The notes under the pieces are model-generated. The model made no database searches, was not told the DNA's origin, and was given only the letters and a program-made list of their open reading frames with translations. A program made the translations under genes and the position numbers. Source: Sulfitobacter sp. SK011 (GTDB taxonomy: Bacteria; Pseudomonadota; Alphaproteobacteria; Rhodobacterales; Rhodobacteraceae). From it: DNA of 64,000 nt. Shown one piece after another: positions 16,492 through 26,145 of this stretch (position 1 is its first letter; every line of letters begins with the position of its first letter). The stretch covers positions 3,960,001 to 4,024,000 of the forward strand of contig NZ_CP025803.1 in the NCBI RefSeq assembly GCF_003352065.1, in the 5' to 3' direction.

Positions 16492-17926
16492 TGTGCCAGT
16501 GGTGCTGGCACAGCAAGGCAGCCACGGCCCGATCATCTATGCGCTAAGTACAGCCGCCCATGCACGTGGCATCACACAAGGAGCGCGGGTGGTTGATGTA
16601 CAGGCCATCCATCCCGACCTGCATGTGGAACAGGCCGATATGCAGGGCGATCAGGCGTTGCTGACCCGGGTGGCACATTGGGCGCGGCGTTGGTGCCCGT
16701 GGACCGTGCGAGATGACACCGATGGCATTGTAATGGACGTGACCGGGGCCGCACATCTGTTTGGGGGCGAGCCCGCATTGCTGCGTGATATGGGGGTGCG
16801 GTTCAAAATGCAGGGACTGACCGCGCGGCTGGCCATTGCCCCCACACGTGGTGCCGCACAAATGCTGGCGCGCTATGGCAAGGCCAGCACGATCTGCGGT
16901 GTGGATGAAAGTGCGGCGCACCTTGCCCCGTTGCCCGTTGCGGCCCTGCGCATTGATGCCGATACCATACGCCTGTTGCAGCGACTGGGTCTCAAGACCA
17001 TTGGCGCACTTGATGCGGTGCCGCGTGTCGCAATGATGCGGCGGTTTGGCAAGATGACTGAGGATCGCAATCCGCTGATCCTGCTCGACCGCGCCTTGGG
17101 GCGCAGTGCCGATCCGCTGAACGCGCCCGCAGATGCACAGCGCTGGTTGGTGCGTGCGCGCCTGCCGGAACCGGTGATTGACCCCATACCACATCTGGAT
17201 GCACTGGCGGATGATCTGTGCGCGCAGCTTGCCAAGGCAGAACAGGGCGCACGCCTGTTGCGACTGACCATCTACCGCGTCGACGGCGAATGGCGCAGCC
17301 GCGATGTCGCCACAGCCAGCGCCAGCCGTGATGCCGCGCATATGTTACGGCTACTGATCGGAAAACTTGAGGGGATCGACCCCGGCTTTGGGTTTGACCT
17401 GCTCACCCTTGAGGCGCTCAGGGTGGAACCGCTGTCACAACACCAGGACCGTCTGGATGGCAGCCGCGATACGTCGGCGGATGTGGCCGCCTTGCTGGAC
17501 CGCCTAACCGCCCGGCTGGGCCCGGAAAAAATCACATGGTCAGCGTGGTGCGAAAGCCATTTGCCCGAACGGGTCGAACACACACGCCCCGCTTTGTCAC
17601 ATGCCCCTGCTGATGCGCCCGTACTCAACCGCGACCGCCCCTTGCGCCTGCTGGCCCCGCCCGAAGAAATCACTGTGCTTTATGCGGTGCCCGAAGGGCC
17701 GCCCGCCCGGTTCCGCTGGCGGCGGGTGGCTTATCTCACCGCGCGTCACGAGGGACCCGAACGCATCGCGCCGGAATGGTGGCGCGACCGCCCCGGCACA
17801 AGGCTGCGTGATTACTACAAGGTCGAGGTCACAGATGGGCGGCGGTTCTGGATCTACCGCGAGGGGATACTGGGCGACGGACGCGGGGATGCGCCGCGAT
17901 GGTTTTTGCATGGGGTGTTTGAATAA
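16382..17926 (+). CDS. imuB: ImuB, Y-family-polymerase-like adaptor of the SOS mutasome
   Basis: A 514-aa protein with a Y-family fold: RIVSAYFPDLSMDRW at the N terminus, DGIVMDVTGAAHLFGGE in the palm region and a C-terminal extension typical of ImuB (WWRDRPGTRLRDYYKVE and RRFWIYREG). ImuB proteins lack catalytic carboxylates and bind the beta clamp and DnaE2. The N-terminal segment reads YFPDLSMDRW, where catalytic members have an aspartate near the start. The start at 16382 overlaps imuA by 110 bases; later starts would remove the first beta strand. The stop overlaps the dnaE2 start by one base. Confidence 0.9.
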   Translation: MTQRHAHQRIVSAYFPDLSMDRWRRITAQQRTLPGDDVPVVLAQQGSHGPIIYALSTAAHARGITQGARVVDVQAIHPDLHVEQADMQGDQALLTRVAHWARRWCPWTVRDDTDGIVMDVTGAAHLFGGEPALLRDMGVRFKMQGLTARLAIAPTRGAAQMLARYGKASTICGVDESAAHLAPLPVAALRIDADTIRLLQRLGLKTIGALDAVPRVAMMRRFGKMTEDRNPLILLDRALGRSADPLNAPADAQRWLVRARLPEPVIDPIPHLDALADDLCAQLAKAEQGARLLRLTIYRVDGEWRSRDVATASASRDAAHMLRLLIGKLEGIDPGFGFDLLTLEALRVEPLSQHQDRLDGSRDTSADVAALLDRLTARLGPEKITWSAWCESHLPERVEHTRPALSHAPADAPVLNRDRPLRLLAPPEEITVLYAVPEGPPARFRWRRVAYLTARHEGPERIAPEWWRDRPGTRLRDYYKVEVTDGRRFWIYREGILGDGRGDAPRWFLHGVFE

Positions 17927-20900
17927 TGCCCCAGCAAGATGGACATAAACGCCGCACGCTAGACACCAATGACCCGTTTCAATGGCACGACCCCGGCCCG
18001 TATGTGGAATTGGGGCTTGCCAGTTGTTTTTCATTCCTGCGCGCCGCGTCTGATGCCGTTGACCTGACGGCCACGGCAAACCTGTTGGGCTATCACAGCA
18101 TTGGCATTGCCGATCACAACACGCTGGCCGGGGTCGTGCGCATGCATACCGAAGCGCGCAAAGCCAAGGTGCGGCCCATAATTGGCACGCGGCTGGTGTT
18201 GATGTGCGGTGTCGAACTGCTGGCCTATCCAACCGACCGCGATGCCTATGCGCGGCTGTCAATGTTGCTGTCCAAGGGCAAGATGGCCGATGTGAATGGC
18301 GGCTGGCAGGAAAAGGGTGAAACTCATCTGACGCTTGAAATGCTGGCATCCCATGTCGAGGGCGTGCAACTGATCATAATGCCCGGTCCCAATCTGGACC
18401 TATTTGAAGCGGGATTGCCCCGCGTGGTTCGCGCGGTGCCGGGGCTGCGCCATATTGGGACGACGTATCTTTATCGCGGCGACGACGTGGCCCGGATCAA
18501 CCGATTGGACAGCATCGCGCGCGCGCATGGCTTGGGCATACTCGCCACCAATGACGTGCTTTATCACACACCACAGCGGCGGCCCCTGCAGGATGTGATG
18601 ACCTGTATTCGCGAAGGGACAACAGTTGAAAGGGCAGGATTTCTGCTTGAGTCCAACGCCGAGCGCCACCTCAAACCGCCACATGAAATGATCCGTCTTT
18701 TTGACCGCTGGCCCCATGCCATCCGCGCCACCCGCCAAGTGGCGGATGCCTGTGCCTTTTCGCTGGATGATCTGAAATATGAGTACCCGCATGAGATTGA
18801 GCCTGAAGGGCGCACCGCACAGGAAGAATTGGAGCGCCTGACATGGAAAGGGTCAGAAATGCGGTATCCCGCTGGCGTGCCTGACGACATCCGCGCAATC
18901 ATCGAAAAAGAATTCGCTCTGATCCGGTCCAAGAAAATTGCCCGCTATTTCCTGACCATCAATGACATCGTCCGCTTTGCCCGTCAGGAGGCGGAGCCTC
19001 CGATCCTGTGCCAGGGTCGTGGGTCGGCCGCCAATTCCGCAGTCTGTTTCTGCCTTGGTATCACATCTGTGGACCCCGCCGAACATGACGTTCTATTTGA
19101 ACGTTTCTTAAGCGAAGAGCGTGACGAACCACCCGACATCGATGTCGATTTCGAACACGAGCGGCGCGAGGAAGTGATCCAGTACATGTATCACAAATAT
19201 GGCCGGGACCGTGCGGGGCTTTGTGCCACCGTGATCCACTATCGCCCACGTTCTGCGATCCGCGAGGTGGGCAAGGCGATGGGTCTTTCCGAGGACGTGA
19301 CCAGCAAACTTGCCGGCACCGTCTGGGGTAGTTTTGAGGCCGATGTGGGCGACAAACGCGTGCAGGAGGCGGGCATGGACCTGTCTGATCCATATCTGCG
19401 CCGGGTGATCACGCTGGCACGGCAAATGACCGGGATGCCGCGCCATCTGTCACAGCACGTGGGCGGTTTCATTCTGACCGAGCGGCCATTGACCGAGATG
19501 GTCCCGATCGGCAATGGCGCAATGCCAGAGCGGTCTTTTATTGAATGGGACAAGGACGACATTGATGCCTTGGGCATCTTCAAGGTCGATATTCTGGCGC
19601 TGGGGATGCTGACCTGCATCGCCAAATGTTTTGATCTTTTGCGTGCCCATCACGGCGTTGATTACGATCTGGCCAGTGTCCCACAGGCCGATGCCGAAAC
19701 TTATGACATGTTGTGTGCGGGCGACAGCCTTGGTGTTTTTCAGGTCGAAAGCCGCGCGCAGATGGCAATGTTGCCAAAGCTGCGACCACGCAAGTTTTAT
19801 GATCTGGTGATCGAAGTGGCGATCGTGCGCCCCGGCCCCATTCAGGGCGACATGGTGCACCCCTATCTGCGGCGACGGCAGGGGCTGGAAGGGGTCAGTT
19901 ACCCCGCCCCCGGTCCGGATCATCCACAGGATGAGTTGATGAAAATTCTGGGGCGGACATTGGGGGTGCCTATTTTTCAGGAACAGGCCATGAAGATTGC
20001 GATGGATGCGGCCCGTTTCAGCGCACAGGAAAGCAATGAGCTGCGCAAAGCCATGGCGACATTCCGGTCACGCGGCACCATTGAGAAATTGCAGGAAAAA
20101 ATGGTGGGCCGCATGGTAAAGCGCGGCTATGACCCTGACTTTGCCCAGCGCTGTTTTGATCAGATCAAAGGATTTGGGGAATATGGGTTTCCTGAATCCC
20201 ATGCCGCCAGCTTTGCCAAGCTGGTCTATGTGTCGTCATGGATGAAATGCCATTACCCCGATGCTTTTTGTGCCGCTTTGCTGAACAGCCAGCCGATGGG
20301 GTTTTATGCCCCCGCCCAGATCGTGCGCGATGCGCGCGAACACGGGGTCGAGGTGCGCGGCGTGGATGTGGATTTCTCTGACTGGCACTGCACGTTGGAA
20401 CCCTGCAAGGGTGGCTTTGCCGTGCGTCTGGGGTTGCGGCAAGTGGATGGCCTGCGCGAGGATGCGGCGGCGCGGATCATGGCGGCGCGGGATGCGCCAT
20501 TTGTGGATGTGGCGGAGTTAAAAGCACGCGCACGTCTTGATCGCGGCACCATCCGGCGTCTGGCAGCGGCGGATGCCATGCGCAATATGGGCATAGATCG
20601 GCGTCAGGCCCTGTGGCAGGCGCAAGGGTTAAAAGACGCGCCCGAACTGCCAATTTTTACCCATGCAGAGTCCCGCGATGAGGGCGCAGAACCTGTGGTC
20701 ACATTGCCCACGATGCCACAAGCGGAACATGTTGTGGCGGACTATCAGACACTGCGCCTGTCACTCAAAGCGCACCCGCTAAGTTTCTTTCGGGCCAGTT
20801 TGCGCAGCCAGAGGTTTGCAGCATCAGATGAACTGCCGGGCATGTTTCACGGACAAAAGGTATCGCTGGCTGGTTTGGTGCTGGTGCGTCAAAAACCGGG

Positions 20901-21237
20901 CAGCGCAAAGGGCGTCTGCTTTATCACGCTGGAGGACGAAACCGGGGTGGCAAATCTTGTGATCTGGCCAAAGCTTTTTGACCATTTTCGCCCGGTTATC
21001 ATGTCTGCGCGTCTGTTGGTGGTCCACGGGCGCGTGCAAAGTGATGGACGCGTCATTCACGTTGTCGCTGATCAATTGGAGAACCGGACAGACCGTTTGG
21101 ATGCCCTGTCTGAGGATGCAATGCCGCCGCCAGATGCACGCGGCGATCACCCGACACATCCCATCGCAGGTCAGGTCGGTGGGCGCAGGCATCCACGCGA
21201 CGTGCGTGTCATTCCAAAGTCGCGGGATTTTCATTAG
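17926..21237 (+). CDS. dnaE2: Error-prone DNA polymerase DnaE2
   Basis: A 1103-aa C-family polymerase. An N-terminal PHP domain starts at ELGLASCFSFLRAASDA with IADHNTLAG. The polymerase catalytic aspartates lie in PPDIDVDFEHERREEV, and a C-terminal OB fold near 960-1040 contains KGVCFITLEDETGVANLVIW. The length fits DnaE2 rather than the replicative DnaE1, and the imuA-imuB context confirms it. It performs mutagenic translesion synthesis after DNA damage. Translation is coupled to imuB (TAATG). The whole cassette is under the LexA box at 15739. Confidence 0.95.
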   Translation: MPQQDGHKRRTLDTNDPFQWHDPGPYVELGLASCFSFLRAASDAVDLTATANLLGYHSIGIADHNTLAGVVRMHTEARKAKVRPIIGTRLVLMCGVELLAYPTDRDAYARLSMLLSKGKMADVNGGWQEKGETHLTLEMLASHVEGVQLIIMPGPNLDLFEAGLPRVVRAVPGLRHIGTTYLYRGDDVARINRLDSIARAHGLGILATNDVLYHTPQRRPLQDVMTCIREGTTVERAGFLLESNAERHLKPPHEMIRLFDRWPHAIRATRQVADACAFSLDDLKYEYPHEIEPEGRTAQEELERLTWKGSEMRYPAGVPDDIRAIIEKEFALIRSKKIARYFLTINDIVRFARQEAEPPILCQGRGSAANSAVCFCLGITSVDPAEHDVLFERFLSEERDEPPDIDVDFEHERREEVIQYMYHKYGRDRAGLCATVIHYRPRSAIREVGKAMGLSEDVTSKLAGTVWGSFEADVGDKRVQEAGMDLSDPYLRRVITLARQMTGMPRHLSQHVGGFILTERPLTEMVPIGNGAMPERSFIEWDKDDIDALGIFKVDILALGMLTCIAKCFDLLRAHHGVDYDLASVPQADAETYDMLCAGDSLGVFQVESRAQMAMLPKLRPRKFYDLVIEVAIVRPGPIQGDMVHPYLRRRQGLEGVSYPAPGPDHPQDELMKILGRTLGVPIFQEQAMKIAMDAARFSAQESNELRKAMATFRSRGTIEKLQEKMVGRMVKRGYDPDFAQRCFDQIKGFGEYGFPESHAASFAKLVYVSSWMKCHYPDAFCAALLNSQPMGFYAPAQIVRDAREHGVEVRGVDVDFSDWHCTLEPCKGGFAVRLGLRQVDGLREDAAARIMAARDAPFVDVAELKARARLDRGTIRRLAAADAMRNMGIDRRQALWQAQGLKDAPELPIFTHAESRDEGAEPVVTLPTMPQAEHVVADYQTLRLSLKAHPLSFFRASLRSQRFAASDELPGMFHGQKVSLAGLVLVRQKPGSAKGVCFITLEDETGVANLVIWPKLFDHFRPVIMSARLLVVHGRVQSDGRVIHVVADQLENRTDRLDALSEDAMPPPDARGDHPTHPIAGQVGGRRHPRDVRVIPKSRDFH

Positions 21238-21364
21238 CAGGTGCCATGTCGGGCTGTTAGCTTATAGAACGGCTGTGCCACACATGTTCTGTCTGCGAAA
21301 TGAGAAGCTTTGCCTCACTGGCACCCATGATGTTCAGCGCCGAGAAGAAGAGAAAGATTTATGC

Positions 21365-23527
21365 ATGCAAAATGACGTCCCTTTGACACGCGACCTTGTG
21401 CTGGTTGGGGGCGGGCATGCACACGCGCTGGTGCTCAAGGCCTGGGGAATGGACCCATTGCCGGGGGCACGGTTAACGGTGATCAATCCCGGTCCAACTG
21501 CACCCTATACAGGCATGTTGCCGGGTCATGTGGCGGGGCATTATGGGCGTGATGATCTGGAAATTGATCTGGTCCGCCTGTGCCGTCATGCCGGTGCACG
21601 GCTGATCCTGAGCAAAGCGACCGGCATAGACCGGCAAGCACATGAGATCATCGTCGATGGCCGCGGGCCAGTTGCCTACGACATCGCCTCCATCGACATT
21701 GGTATTACAGCACAGATGGATTTGCCGGGATTTGCGGATCATGCCGTGGGGGCCAAACCGCTTGATGTCTATGCAGCCCGATGGCGGGATTTTCTGGATC
21801 AGGTCACTCATGGCAAGGCAGAGCCAAAGGTCGCAGTGATTGGCGGTGGAGTGGCGGGTTGCGAACTGGCGATGGCGATGGCCTTTGCCATGACGCAGGC
21901 AGGTATATCGCCGCAGGTTACGGTCATCGAAGCAGGGCCACAGATATCAGGCGTTGGGCCCCGCGCCCGGGCTATGCTGTTATCCGCGATGACCGATCTT
22001 GGCATTGGCTTGCGCCTGAATGCCCGCATTGAACGGATCGAAGCGCAGCAGGTTTTGCTGAATGATCAGGACCCGGTCTCAGCGCGGTTTTGCGTCGGGG
22101 CCGCAGGTGCCTTTCCGCACGAATGGATCGCCCAGACCGACTTGCCGCAAAAAGATGGGTTTATTGAAGTCGGTCCTGATCTGAGCATCGCTGGCGACAA
22201 CACGCTTTTTGCTGTCGGGGATTGCGCCCATATGCCCTTTGCCCCCCGGCCCAAAGCAGGCGTATTTGCCGTGCGCGCCGCACCAATACTGCACGCCAAC
22301 TTGCGGGCCGCGCTATCGGGTGGCCGCACGCGCACCTTCAGACCGCAGAAAAATTATCTCAAGCTGATTTCGTTGGGCGGCAAGTCGGCAATGGCAGAAA
22401 AATATGGGCTGGCGTTCGCAGGTCCGCTTCTGTGGCGTTGGAAGAACCGGATTGATCAGGCGTTTATGGACCGTCTGGATGAATTGCCAGTGATGAAAGC
22501 GCCGCCTGCTCCGACACAGGTTGCAAGCGGGGTGCAAGAAATATTGGCCGACAAGCCGCTTTGCGGCGGGTGTGGGGCCAAGGTTGGCGGTGGCGTTTTG
22601 TCGGATGCGCTGTGTGATCTGCCCAAGATTAGCGGTGATGTTGTGGCCGGGGCCGGCGATGATGCCGCTATTTTGCGGACCCCGGGCGGTGGGTTTCAAG
22701 TGATGAGCGCCGACCACCTGCGCAGCATCGTGCATGACCCGGTACAGATGACGCGCATCGCGGCGGTGCATGCGCTTGGCGATGTCTGGGCAATGGGGGC
22801 CAAACCGCAAGTGGCATTGGCCAGCCTGATTTTGCCACGCATGTCTGCCGCATTACAGGCCCGGACCCTGCGTGAAATAACCCAATCCGCGACCGAGGTG
22901 TTCCACACTGCCGGGGCGCAATTGGTCGGCGGGCATACGACGATGGGCGCGGAAATGACCATCGGATTCACGGTCACCGGGACCCATCCAACCATGCCAA
23001 TTACCGTCACTGGCGCGCAGCCCGGTGATGTGCTGGTGCTCACCCGGCCGATTGGGTCAGGGGTCATCATGGCAGCGCACATGCAAGGCAGCGCCGAGGG
23101 GCGCATCGTTGCAAACGCATTGCAGATCATGGAACGCCCTCAGCACCGCGAAGCAGAAGTGTTGCGTCAGGCCCATGCGATGACGGATGTGACGGGTTTT
23201 GGCCTTGCCGGTCATGTGCGTGCGATCTGCCTTGCCTCGGGACTTGACGCAGAGCTTTGGCAATCTGCAATCCCGATCTATCCCGGCGCGCGCGCACTTT
23301 CCGACCGGGGCGTGGCTTCGACGCTGATGCCGTCAAACCGCGCGGATGCCGCAGTTGCAGGCATTGAGGATGCGCTTCTCTTTGATCCGCAAACGGCTGG
23401 TGGATTGTTGGCGGCCATGCCCCGGAAGGACGCTGAACGCGCCATCGCGGCATTGGCAAAGTTGGGCTGCGGCGGGCATATTATCGGGCGACTTGAAACA
23501 GGTGCGGGCACCATCACTCTTATTTAA
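21365..23527 (+). CDS. selD: FAD-dependent oxidoreductase fused to selenide, water dikinase (SelD)
   Basis: A 720-aa fusion. Residues 1 to about 380 form an NADH-dehydrogenase-like FAD domain: GGGHAHALVL binds FAD, VIGGGVAGCELAMAM binds NAD(P), and AGDNTLFAVGDCAHM closes the FAD site. The SelD domain starts near 398 with LCGGCGAKVGGGVL: C403 and K406 align with Cys17 and Lys20 of E. coli SelD, while the position of Cys19 is alanine. Aspartates in AGAGDDAAIL and MSADHL bind ATP and metals. SelD makes selenophosphate. The start at 21365 is chosen from the domain boundary; ribosome-site support is weak. Convergent mnmH overlaps its 3' end by eight bases. Confidence 0.9.
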   Translation: MQNDVPLTRDLVLVGGGHAHALVLKAWGMDPLPGARLTVINPGPTAPYTGMLPGHVAGHYGRDDLEIDLVRLCRHAGARLILSKATGIDRQAHEIIVDGRGPVAYDIASIDIGITAQMDLPGFADHAVGAKPLDVYAARWRDFLDQVTHGKAEPKVAVIGGGVAGCELAMAMAFAMTQAGISPQVTVIEAGPQISGVGPRARAMLLSAMTDLGIGLRLNARIERIEAQQVLLNDQDPVSARFCVGAAGAFPHEWIAQTDLPQKDGFIEVGPDLSIAGDNTLFAVGDCAHMPFAPRPKAGVFAVRAAPILHANLRAALSGGRTRTFRPQKNYLKLISLGGKSAMAEKYGLAFAGPLLWRWKNRIDQAFMDRLDELPVMKAPPAPTQVASGVQEILADKPLCGGCGAKVGGGVLSDALCDLPKISGDVVAGAGDDAAILRTPGGGFQVMSADHLRSIVHDPVQMTRIAAVHALGDVWAMGAKPQVALASLILPRMSAALQARTLREITQSATEVFHTAGAQLVGGHTTMGAEMTIGFTVTGTHPTMPITVTGAQPGDVLVLTRPIGSGVIMAAHMQGSAEGRIVANALQIMERPQHREAEVLRQAHAMTDVTGFGLAGHVRAICLASGLDAELWQSAIPIYPGARALSDRGVASTLMPSNRADAAVAGIEDALLFDPQTAGGLLAAMPRKDAERAIAALAKLGCGGHIIGRLETGAGTITLI

Positions 23528-24566
23528 TCTCGGACGCCAAGCGCGCAGCGGTGATCGCTAGTGTTTCGTCTTCCAAATCTGGCAGGTCAATCAACTGGGT
23601 GTCGTTCTGAAGCCGCACCGCAGATCTTGCGTAGCGTGGATCGTAGTGATCTGCGATCAGGTTTTCCGCCAGTTTCTGCCAATCCCCTGCGTCTGCATAT
23701 GCTTGCCATTGTGCAATCGTATCGCCAACGTGGTACGGGCGCAGGCGGTCAATCTGCGCATGCAAATTGGCCCTGTCTTCAGTCAGATCAGCATAGGCCC
23801 TGCAAAGGTAAGCAGCGCGTGCAGACAACGGTGCACGGATTTCGATCCGAGGTGCCGCACACATCGCGGTCCACAATGAGGGTGGGACAGACCGCGCCCC
23901 AACCTTGCTGCTTTCCGCTTCGATCCAGGTCGTCTTGGTTGGGTCAAATGTGTTCAGCGCCGCCGCCAGACGAGATTCAAACATCTTTTGCGAGGGCTGC
24001 CCGCCGGCCACTGCACCGAAAAGAGACCCACGGTGCTGTGCGAGGCCTTCCAGATCAAGCATCTGCGCACCCGCTTGTTTGAGATGCTGCAACAGACGTG
24101 TTTTGGCTGTCCCTGTCCCCCCTTGGATCAAGGTAATCCGGTGTGGCAAAGGCGTGTCATAAAGCATGCCAACAACCAGACGCCGATAACTGCGATAGCC
24201 GCCGTTGAGCAGCGAGACCCGCCACCCCACCTGAGTCAGAATAGTTGCAAAGGCACCGGACCGCTGACCGCCCCGCCAACAATAGATCAGCGGTTTCCAG
24301 TCCCCTTGTTTCTCAGCCAGGGGGCCGCGCAGGTGGCTGGCAGTGTTCTGGGCCACCATGGCCCCGCCAATCTTGCGCGCATCAAACGGCGACACCTGCG
24401 CATAAACCGTGCCAACTTGGGCACGTTCGTCATCGGACAAGACCGGCAGATTGATCGCACCGGGCACATGGTCCTCTGCAAATTCGGACGGGGCACGCAC
24501 GTCGATGATGGTGTCCACGCCAAGATCAGCTATGTCCGTCAGCGACTTGAGGGTAACAGGGGTCAT
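23520..24566 (-). CDS. mnmH: tRNA 2-selenouridine synthase
   Basis: A 348-aa protein. An N-terminal rhodanese domain carries the active cysteine in YCWRGGQRSG, and a P-loop lies in GGTGTAKTRLL near residue 150. This domain pair defines MnmH (SelU/YbbB), which converts 2-thiouridine to 2-selenouridine at the tRNA wobble position using selenophosphate. Its partner SelD is encoded convergently next door. No selA, selB or selC is visible in the window, so selenium may be used mainly for tRNA here; the rest of the genome would have to be checked. Confidence 0.95.
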   Translation of the reverse strand: MTPVTLKSLTDIADLGVDTIIDVRAPSEFAEDHVPGAINLPVLSDDERAQVGTVYAQVSPFDARKIGGAMVAQNTASHLRGPLAEKQGDWKPLIYCWRGGQRSGAFATILTQVGWRVSLLNGGYRSYRRLVVGMLYDTPLPHRITLIQGGTGTAKTRLLQHLKQAGAQMLDLEGLAQHRGSLFGAVAGGQPSQKMFESRLAAALNTFDPTKTTWIEAESSKVGARSVPPSLWTAMCAAPRIEIRAPLSARAAYLCRAYADLTEDRANLHAQIDRLRPYHVGDTIAQWQAYADAGDWQKLAENLIADHYDPRYARSAVRLQNDTQLIDLPDLEDETLAITAARLASEIK

Positions 24567-24668
24567 GTGCGGGATGCCTTTGGCAGTGTCATGCCCCTTC
24601 TAGCGGGTTTGATGGTAGGGTCTAGGCCGCAGTGCCAAAGACCGAACAGGAACCTGAAGTAAAACCAA

Positions 24669-24695
24669 AAGGCCCGAAGCAACGCTCCGGGCCTT
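24669..24695 (-). terminator. Intrinsic terminator of the Hsp20 gene
   Basis: On the minus strand GGCCCGGAGC pairs with GCTTCGGGCC across a three-base loop and is followed by TTTTGGTTTT. It lies just past the Hsp20 stop codon. Confidence 0.8.
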
Positions 24696-24718
24696 AAAAG
24701 TCTGAGGGGGATCAGACC

Positions 24719-25189
24719 TTAGTTGACTGCTTTGGCGTCAACCACATCTTTTTCGATCGCTTTATTGTCTGATGCGATCTGAATCTGGCGGGGCTTCAAA
24801 GCCTCTGGTACCTGCCGCTCCAGTTCAATGTGCAACATGCCGTCCGCATGCGCGGCACCTGTCACATGGACGTGGTCAGCAAGGTGGAACCGGCGTTCAA
24901 ACGCACGGGTGGCAATACCACGGTGCAGGTATTTGCGCCCTTCTGCTTCGTCCGTCTTCCGGGCCGAAACGATCAGCGCCTTTTCACGGACTTCAACGGA
25001 CAGATCCGCATCCGAAAATCCAGCAACAGCGATAGAGATGCGGTAAGCATCGTCATCAAGTTTTTCGATATTGTAAGGGGGATAGCTTGGTGTGGAACCG
25101 TCATTGGTCAACACACGGTCCATCATATTGGCGATTTGGTCAAAGCCAACGCTGGAACGGTAAAGTGGTGCAAAATCAAAACTACGCAT
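24719..25189 (-). CDS. Small heat-shock protein, Hsp20 family
   Basis: A 156-aa protein with an N-terminal region (FDFAPLYRSSVGFDQIANMMDRV) typical of class A bacterial sHsps such as IbpA. An alpha-crystallin domain spans about 38-130 (YPPYNIEKLDDDAYRISIAVAGF to AHADGMLHIELER), and a C-terminal tail holds the motif QIQI. It acts as an ATP-independent holdase chaperone. It is a single-gene unit with its own terminator. I looked upstream for an RpoH promoter but found no clear match. Confidence 0.92.
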   Translation of the reverse strand: MRSFDFAPLYRSSVGFDQIANMMDRVLTNDGSTPSYPPYNIEKLDDDAYRISIAVAGFSDADLSVEVREKALIVSARKTDEAEGRKYLHRGIATRAFERRFHLADHVHVTGAAHADGMLHIELERQVPEALKPRQIQIASDNKAIEKDVVDAKAVN

Positions 25190-25317
25190 AGTGTCATCCT
25201 CATCTTTGAGCGATCAAACATATGGGCCTTCCACCATTGGACAGACCCGTTCTTAGTCCGCCAAGGCCCTAGACAGGCACCTTGACACCATTGATGTGGG
25301 AAGGATGGTCGGGGGTT

Positions 25318-26145
25318 TCAAGACCCTTTCGCGGTGACGAATTTCGCACCGGTCGAGGACCGTTTTTGGCCTGCGCCCAACCTGCGCACTTGCGCGACAG
25401 GGGCCGATTTATTGGCATACATCTGCCGCTTTAGATCAGATATCAGCGGCGGCAATTCCATGCCAAGGGTCACGTTTTTGCCGTCAACAATGCCACCACC
25501 CGAAATGACCGATACAATCTGACCCCGGCCATTGAGATGGGTGAACACAGGCGCGCCGCTGGACCCGTGGGTCACATCGCAGTCGAAAGCGATCAACCCC
25601 TGCTGGCGGCCAAGGACCTCACACTGGTCCTGTCGCGACAATGCGTCAGACCGTCCTTGCCCGTAAGAAACCACGCTCACCGACCCTCGGGGCAGAGAAC
25701 TCGAAAATACTGCGAAGGGGTCAAGCTCATGTGTCGGGATCGGATCGGCCAATCGGACGAGCGCGATATCATGGCGGACATTTTCCAGGCTATAGGCGGA
25801 ATGAGGGTCATAGCCCTGATGCGCTTCAATCTGCGCAACGGCGCGACGTGCTGCCGCCTGCCCGTTTGTGAGCCCCGCCTGAAAAGTGAGTTTCTCGGCT
25901 TTGACCAGCGCGCCATTTGATCTTTGATAAACACAATGTGCCGCGGTCAGCACCAAATCAGGAGTAATCAACGTGCCGGTGCAATATCCGTCTTTGCCGA
26001 TGTCGAGGCGTCCAATTGATTGCCACGCCAGCGCGTCATTCTGCGTACCCAGTTTTCGCAGCTTGGTCGATTCAGCCAAACCGGGGGGCACAAGCAGAAT
26101 GGTGCTGAGCGCCAGTGTGGCGGTTATGCGTTCCAGCACCCTCAT
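25318..26145 (-). CDS. Trypsin-like serine protease, second of a tandem pair
   Basis: A 275-aa secreted S1-family protease. A signal peptide ends near LAES; the catalytic triad is His in LTAAHCVY, Asp in RHDIALVRL and Ser in THGSSGAPVF. The oxyanion segment is GSSGAP rather than the usual GDSGGP, which is common in bacterial trypsin-like proteins of this group. It overlaps the upstream paralogue by ATGA (26142-26145). The two proteins are similar along the full length, including the C-terminal TGAKFV, and probably arose by duplication. Confidence 0.85.
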   Translation of the reverse strand: MRVLERITATLALSTILLVPPGLAESTKLRKLGTQNDALAWQSIGRLDIGKDGYCTGTLITPDLVLTAAHCVYQRSNGALVKAEKLTFQAGLTNGQAAARRAVAQIEAHQGYDPHSAYSLENVRHDIALVRLADPIPTHELDPFAVFSSSLPRGSVSVVSYGQGRSDALSRQDQCEVLGRQQGLIAFDCDVTHGSSGAPVFTHLNGRGQIVSVISGGGIVDGKNVTLGMELPPLISDLKRQMYANKSAPVAQVRRLGAGQKRSSTGAKFVTAKGS

